Assembly: GCA_016081115.2 (NCBI GenBank)
Contig: CM071930.1
Span: forward strand, 27,543,641 to 27,607,640
Source of the DNA: Rehmannia glutinosa
Taxonomy: Eukaryota > Streptophyta > Magnoliopsida > Lamiales > Orobanchaceae
Direction: 5' to 3'
DNA: 64,000 nt
The notes beneath the pieces are model-generated. The model saw nothing but the letters and a program-made list of their open reading frames with translations. It was not told where the DNA came from and ran no database searches. Positions 60,301 through 64,000 of this stretch are shown one piece after another. Position numbers and translations under genes: made by a program. Every line of letters starts with the position of its first letter. The stretch's first letter is position 1.

Positions 60301-62925
60301 CTGGAATTCAATGGTATATATAACTGTAAAGGTTTAAATTAAAAAGAATAAATAAATGTATAAAAATTAAATAATATATCAGAATAATATAAAAAGTGCT
60401 AAACTAATGAAGATGATTCAACAACCTGATACAACTTTCCCGAATATCTGATTGTGGCGAAGATCCTTGATAAGAGCATCCAGTTTCACTTTAAAAATTC
60501 TACAAATAATGTCTAGATGGTCTTCGGCATTAAGATTTCTCTTCTCAAGAAAACGAACAATCTCAGGCCATTTTGGATTGGAGGTGAATGTTATAAATAT
60601 ATCGGGATCACTGGCCCATCTACATATAGCCATCGCATCTTGATAATTTTGTATCATAAATCGTGCTCCTCCGGTGAAACTCGACGGAAGTATAATTCGT
60701 TTACCTTGTGATCTGGGATCAGTGTCTCCATTCAATACAACATCTGCTAGACCCTTATATATATCACAACGCAACTTCTTTTTATGTAAGCGCACATATT
60801 TCAATCGGGCTGATTCAACCATTGTATAGGCATCCACGACAAACTATTGAAACAGTCTTCTTGAAAACACAATAGTAGAAGGTTCATTATTCCTTTCATG
60901 CAACCGGTAGGCAAAAAATTCTCGAACACTGACTGTTTTTCATCCTCCATGAGTTCTATTCTTCAAGTTCGAAAATGGAATGTCCTCTCTAAAGTCATCC
61001 TCACCGTAAGGTAACAACAAAGGATATTGTAATGCCAAATACGCATCATTCAACTCATTTATCCTCTGCAACTGTCCAGTTTTGGTTTCAATCAATATAT
61101 CTCTTTCTCCTAAAGCCTGATCAAAATCACCAACAATCAAAGCGGCGACCTCAGAGCTTGATGGCAAGTTGTATCTTCTAGCATCCTTGCCTCTTTTACC
61201 AATAAGACGTAATCTAACATCTGAATTTGTACATTCTCGTATCTTTTCTCTTGCTACTCGGAAGGTTTTCACCAATATATTATTTTCATCTAACATTTTC
61301 TGAAGTCCGACAATAATATCTTGGTGCAGATTATTAGTATCACTTCCTTGCCTACGGAATAAATCACGTCGAAAATCCATAGTTAGCATTAATTATTATA
61401 TATCTCTAGTATGTACATAAAATATTGCAGAATTTATAATGAATTAAGAAATACAAAAAAACAAACCTGACGACATTTATTCTATGATTTATCTCATTCT
61501 CTGTATCATATATATAAAGCTGTGCAAATTTAGGCGTTGAACCATCCGATGGCAGTAAACTACTAATTAAATGATAGTTTTGTTCGTACATCCGGAATAC
61601 CAGAGCACCTTGACCTCTGTTGATGTCAGTATCGATCTTTCCTCCCATTGATGTAAAGCAAAACATACTATTTTACGATCTTATGTTTTCTTGAAAGTGT
61701 TTGCTTTTATCGCTGTCTCCATACAATAAATCACGAAGCAAAGTAGGTGGTTGTTTGAGAGGATGAAGTTGAATAATGTTGTGACTGCAACATGATCCAT
61801 ATTTCGGACAAGTAGATCTGACATGGGATTGTATCCTCTCCTCATACCAAAACATGGCCGCACAAAATTGTCAAGTATAACTTGCATCGCCGATATCCCA
61901 GTACTCTGTTAAAAAATGTATAAGTAGGTATTTTTTATTAAATGATTCTAAAGTTTTACTTAAGTTAAATAACAAAAATATAATTAAACAACAATTCTCA
62001 CCATTGTTAATGGATGCGATTGTGTCATGTAACTGAGATATAGTTGTATTTGACTTTATTGTAGTGTCCACTATCGTATTTGAATTGCAGTTCTCGAAAG
62101 TTTGAGCAGAGTCTTTCGTAGTAAGGTCAATAATTTCAGAGACATGAGAATTATTCATATTGTGAGTATTGTTTTGAAGCAGTGGTCTTCTCCTGGAAAC
62201 TAACTATCCAAAACAAAAACGTAACTTCAAAGTAAAATTTACATCTAAATGTGTAAATTAATAACTGCAACATATAAAATAATAAATTTAATATACCATT
62301 TGCACTGTCACCAAGATGGGAGTTTGAAAAATGAGCAATCATGCTTGAACCATTATTTGAAAAAACTCTTTTAGGACCATATATATACTTTCTTCCCGTT
62401 ATGCTCCCATTTTCTGTTAAAAAAAAGTAAAAATCAAAAAAATTAATTCCACACATAAATGTATATATATATTTATTATATCTAATTTAAGTATATTTAA
62501 TTATATTTCACAACATTCAAAATTATAAATGATTAGTTAAGCTAATCTTTACTTTCTTTATCAAAATATTTTTTTATATATTTTTAATACGAAAATTTAT
62601 AACTTCAATTTGTGATTGATTAAAAAATAGACAACTATTTTAAAGTATTGTCATACACATGCCAATATTTCAATGTCAGAATAAAAATATTATTTTTTAC
62701 AAATTTATTTTTATTTTTATAAATATAATTTTAATATAAATACATAAAACTATTTAAATATATCAATATAATAACAATAAAATAAAATGTACCGTTGTGA
62801 TGTCATTGAGAGGAGAGATGGAAAATGGAAAAGCACTGTTGCTCGAATCATTGTTGTGCCCCACAACTCTTTTAGATCCACCTGTAGATATTATCTCTGC
62901 TATGCTCCCATTTTCTATTTAAAAA
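57321..62925 (-). pseudogene. Helitron Rep-helicase gene (HUH endonuclease + Pif1-like helicase), broken
   Basis: Exons on the minus strand include 62413-62297, 62192-62002, 61905-61467, a segment 61389-60426, and from 60323 (intron 60425-60324) to the stop at 57321. In order: YWDIGDASYT and FWYEER (N-terminal region), FAQLYIYDTENEINHRINVVR, LPSSFTGGARFMIQNYQDAMA and ITFTSNPKWPEI (Helitron_like_N), HUH motif LPHAHILLFLA near 60295-60260, two-tyrosine motif KYLFKYVNKG near 59880, ARELTYAEAP, then helicase with Walker A GYGGTDKIYLW (58686-58651), Walker B LIIWDEAPM, and C-terminal YVVVSRVTNCKGL. Nonsense codons at about 61873, 61675, 60942, 60846 and 57501; frameshifts near 60070, 59560, 58870 and 58100. 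The Walker A has D-K-I where Helitron helicases normally have G-K-T. Inactive as written. Confidence 0.85.
62790..62925 (-). pseudogene. Duplicate of a Helitron N-terminal exon
   Basis: Reads ENGSIAEIISTGGSKRVVG then HNNDSSNSAFPFSISPLNDI. It parallels ENGSITGRKYIYGPKRVFS then NNGSSMIAHFSNSHLGDSAN in the exon at 62413-62297, with the same AG acceptor before AAAATGGGAGCATA. This is a tandemly duplicated exon of the N-terminal, linker-like part of the gene. Confidence 0.65.
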
Positions 62926-63440
62926 GACAAACTAATAATTATATACAAAATAGTGACAAAAAGGATATATAAATATAATAATTTTATTTTAATAAGAAAT
63001 TTTTGTTTCAACTATATTTTTTTCTATTTTTGATAAAAACAAAATATAAAAGTTAATAAAATTCTATTTAATAACTAAAAAATTACGTTGATTGTTTTTT
63101 TTCTTATTAAAAAAACAAACATAAACTAAAATATAAAAATATGTAAAAAAATGTTGGATAAATAATAATATAACTTATAATTTATATATATATATATATT
63201 TGATTTTTGATAAGATTATAATATAAACAATTCAAAAAATTCTATTTAATTAAAAAAAATACGTACATTCTTGTATTTTGCTATTTAAAAAAACACACTA
63301 ATACTACAATATACAAAAATGAAACAAAAAATATGTATAAATAATAATATAAATTATAAGTTATATATATATATATATTATTGATTTTTGATAATATAAA
63401 TATATAAAAAATTAGTACATTTCTATTTAATACAAAAATA
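62920..63440. repeat. Tandem repeat of about 175 bp, AT-rich
   Basis: The word ATTCTATTTAAT recurs at about 63060, 63240 and 63419. Between these, each unit has a run of A's with ACAAAC or ACACAC, AATATACAAAA-like text, ATAAATAATAATATAA, a (TA)n tract and TTTGATTTTTGATAA. Three or more eroded units, which appear to continue the intron plus exon duplication seen at 62300-62925. Confidence 0.55.
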
Positions 63441-63589
63441 AATTGCGTAAATTATTTGTTATATTTTTTAGGGGTACATATAAAGATGAAATAATTTAAT
63501 AAAATAATTTTCAGGGGAACATATAAAAAGAAAATAGTCTAAAATAAATCATAGACTAAAATATAATAAATAAGATATGAATAAAATAA

Positions 63590-64000
63590 AAACCAAGGCA
63601 AAGGCCCATTAATGAATACAATCCAATAAAATCAAGTTTTGGCCTTTTATGAATAATCCATTTGGGGCTTATTAAAGCCCATTAAAATCATTGCTTAAAA
63701 AAAACCGGAAAGCCCATTAAAAACAACCCAAAAACTTAACAAATTCAGCACATTAAGCTGTACACGTGTAAAACATTCAACCCACCTTCTAGAGAATTCT
63801 GAGAAATCGATGGTCAAGATTATCCCACATGTGCTATCAAGATTAAATAAAAAAAAGGAACCAATTTAATTTTTACTCAAAATAACCGAAACCCTAACCA
63901 CCACCCCCTCACATTCGGCCGCTCACCTCACTCACATTTCTCATTTTCTCTCAAACTTTCTCTCATCAAAAACCTAGCCTAAACACTCTGTAACTTTGAG
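63590..64000 (+). promoter_or_regulatory. Promoter and 5' leader of an off-window plus-strand gene
   Basis: Three site II boxes in inverse form, GGCCCA (63603-63608), AGCCCA (63676-63681) and AGCCCA (63711-63716), each followed by TTA; a G-box CACGTG at 63763-63768; a telo-box AAACCCTAA at 63889-63897; then a CT/CA-rich leader (CCACCCCCTCACATT, TCTCATTTTCTCTC). Site II plus telo-box is typical of ribosomal-protein and other growth-related promoters in plants. The coding start is beyond the window. Confidence 0.5.

Larger units (their letters stand above)
57161..63560 (-). mobile_element. Helitron, autonomous type but decayed (5' end not located)
   Basis: The 3' terminus on the minus strand is ...GGGTAAAATACTAG followed by T: CTAG at 57164-57161 with the base after it T, as for insertion between A and T. 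A hairpin with stem CGTGC/GCACG and loop ATC lies at 57186-57174, about 9 bases before the end. Upstream on the same strand is a Rep/helicase gene. The 5' TC end is not identifiable; 63560 is only my estimate from where AT-rich repeats give way to promoter-like sequence. Confidence 0.82.

Noticed and set aside
62920..63440. Regularly spaced AT-rich units that could suggest a CRISPR-like array
   Set aside because: Units are imperfect throughout, there are no unique spacers, and the context is a plant Helitron.

Overview
This is nuclear DNA of a eudicot plant: introns are AT-rich with GT-AG borders, there are two intact intron-containing plant genes, and the rest is dominated by Ty1/copia retrotransposons, small DNA transposons and a Helitron. 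No rRNA, tRNA or CRISPR array was recognised.

Bases 1-42461 are almost entirely retrotransposon. Four sets of sequence belong to one large SIRE/Maximus-like copia family: LTRs of about 1.5-1.6 kb, gag-PR-IN-RT-RNase H, then a very long extra ORF (here ORF3) between pol and the 3' LTR. I call them A, A', B/B' and C. Element B (LTR2 14776-16347, LTR3 27281-28849) sits inside ORF3 of element A with target-site duplication GGTTC. A unit of about 9.92 kb covering the A/B boundary is tandemly duplicated through a 5-bp ATGGC microhomology at 9744-9748. The order is therefore A pol-ORF3 (1-4837), LTR1-gag-PR-IN of B' (4838-9747), A' pol-ORF3 (9748-14775), complete B (14776-28849), then the remainder of A's ORF3 (28855-34535). 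That remainder is itself split by a second, different copia element D (28966-32639, TSD CAGTA). A deletion-type junction near 34535 leads into element C (pol, ORF3, 3' LTR ending 42461). Reading frames in all copies carry stops and shifts. Many differences between copies fall exactly on CAG/CTG triplets, which makes me suspect the consensus sequence there.

Bases 42462-53600 are the genic island. A 13-exon PPR protein gene (43415-49766, +, 442 aa predicted, organellar presequence) converges on a 6-exon Rab2/RABB1-type small GTPase gene (50892-53597, -, 211 aa predicted). From memory, the same two families are neighbours in Arabidopsis (At4g35850/At4g35860), so this looks like conserved microsynteny. 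MITE-like elements lie in the PPR introns.

Bases 53850-56059 hold two back-to-back TIR elements. One is a Mutator-like non-autonomous element with a 9-bp TSD. The other has TGTCAGAC termini, a degenerate minisatellite and relics of a bHLH transcription factor gene. Bases 57161 to about 63.5 kb are a decayed autonomous-type Helitron on the minus strand (Rep HUH and Pif1-like helicase, 3' hairpin and CTAG end), with tandemly duplicated N-terminal exons. The last 400 bases look like the promoter and 5' leader of a plus-strand housekeeping gene lying beyond the window (three site II boxes plus a telo-box).
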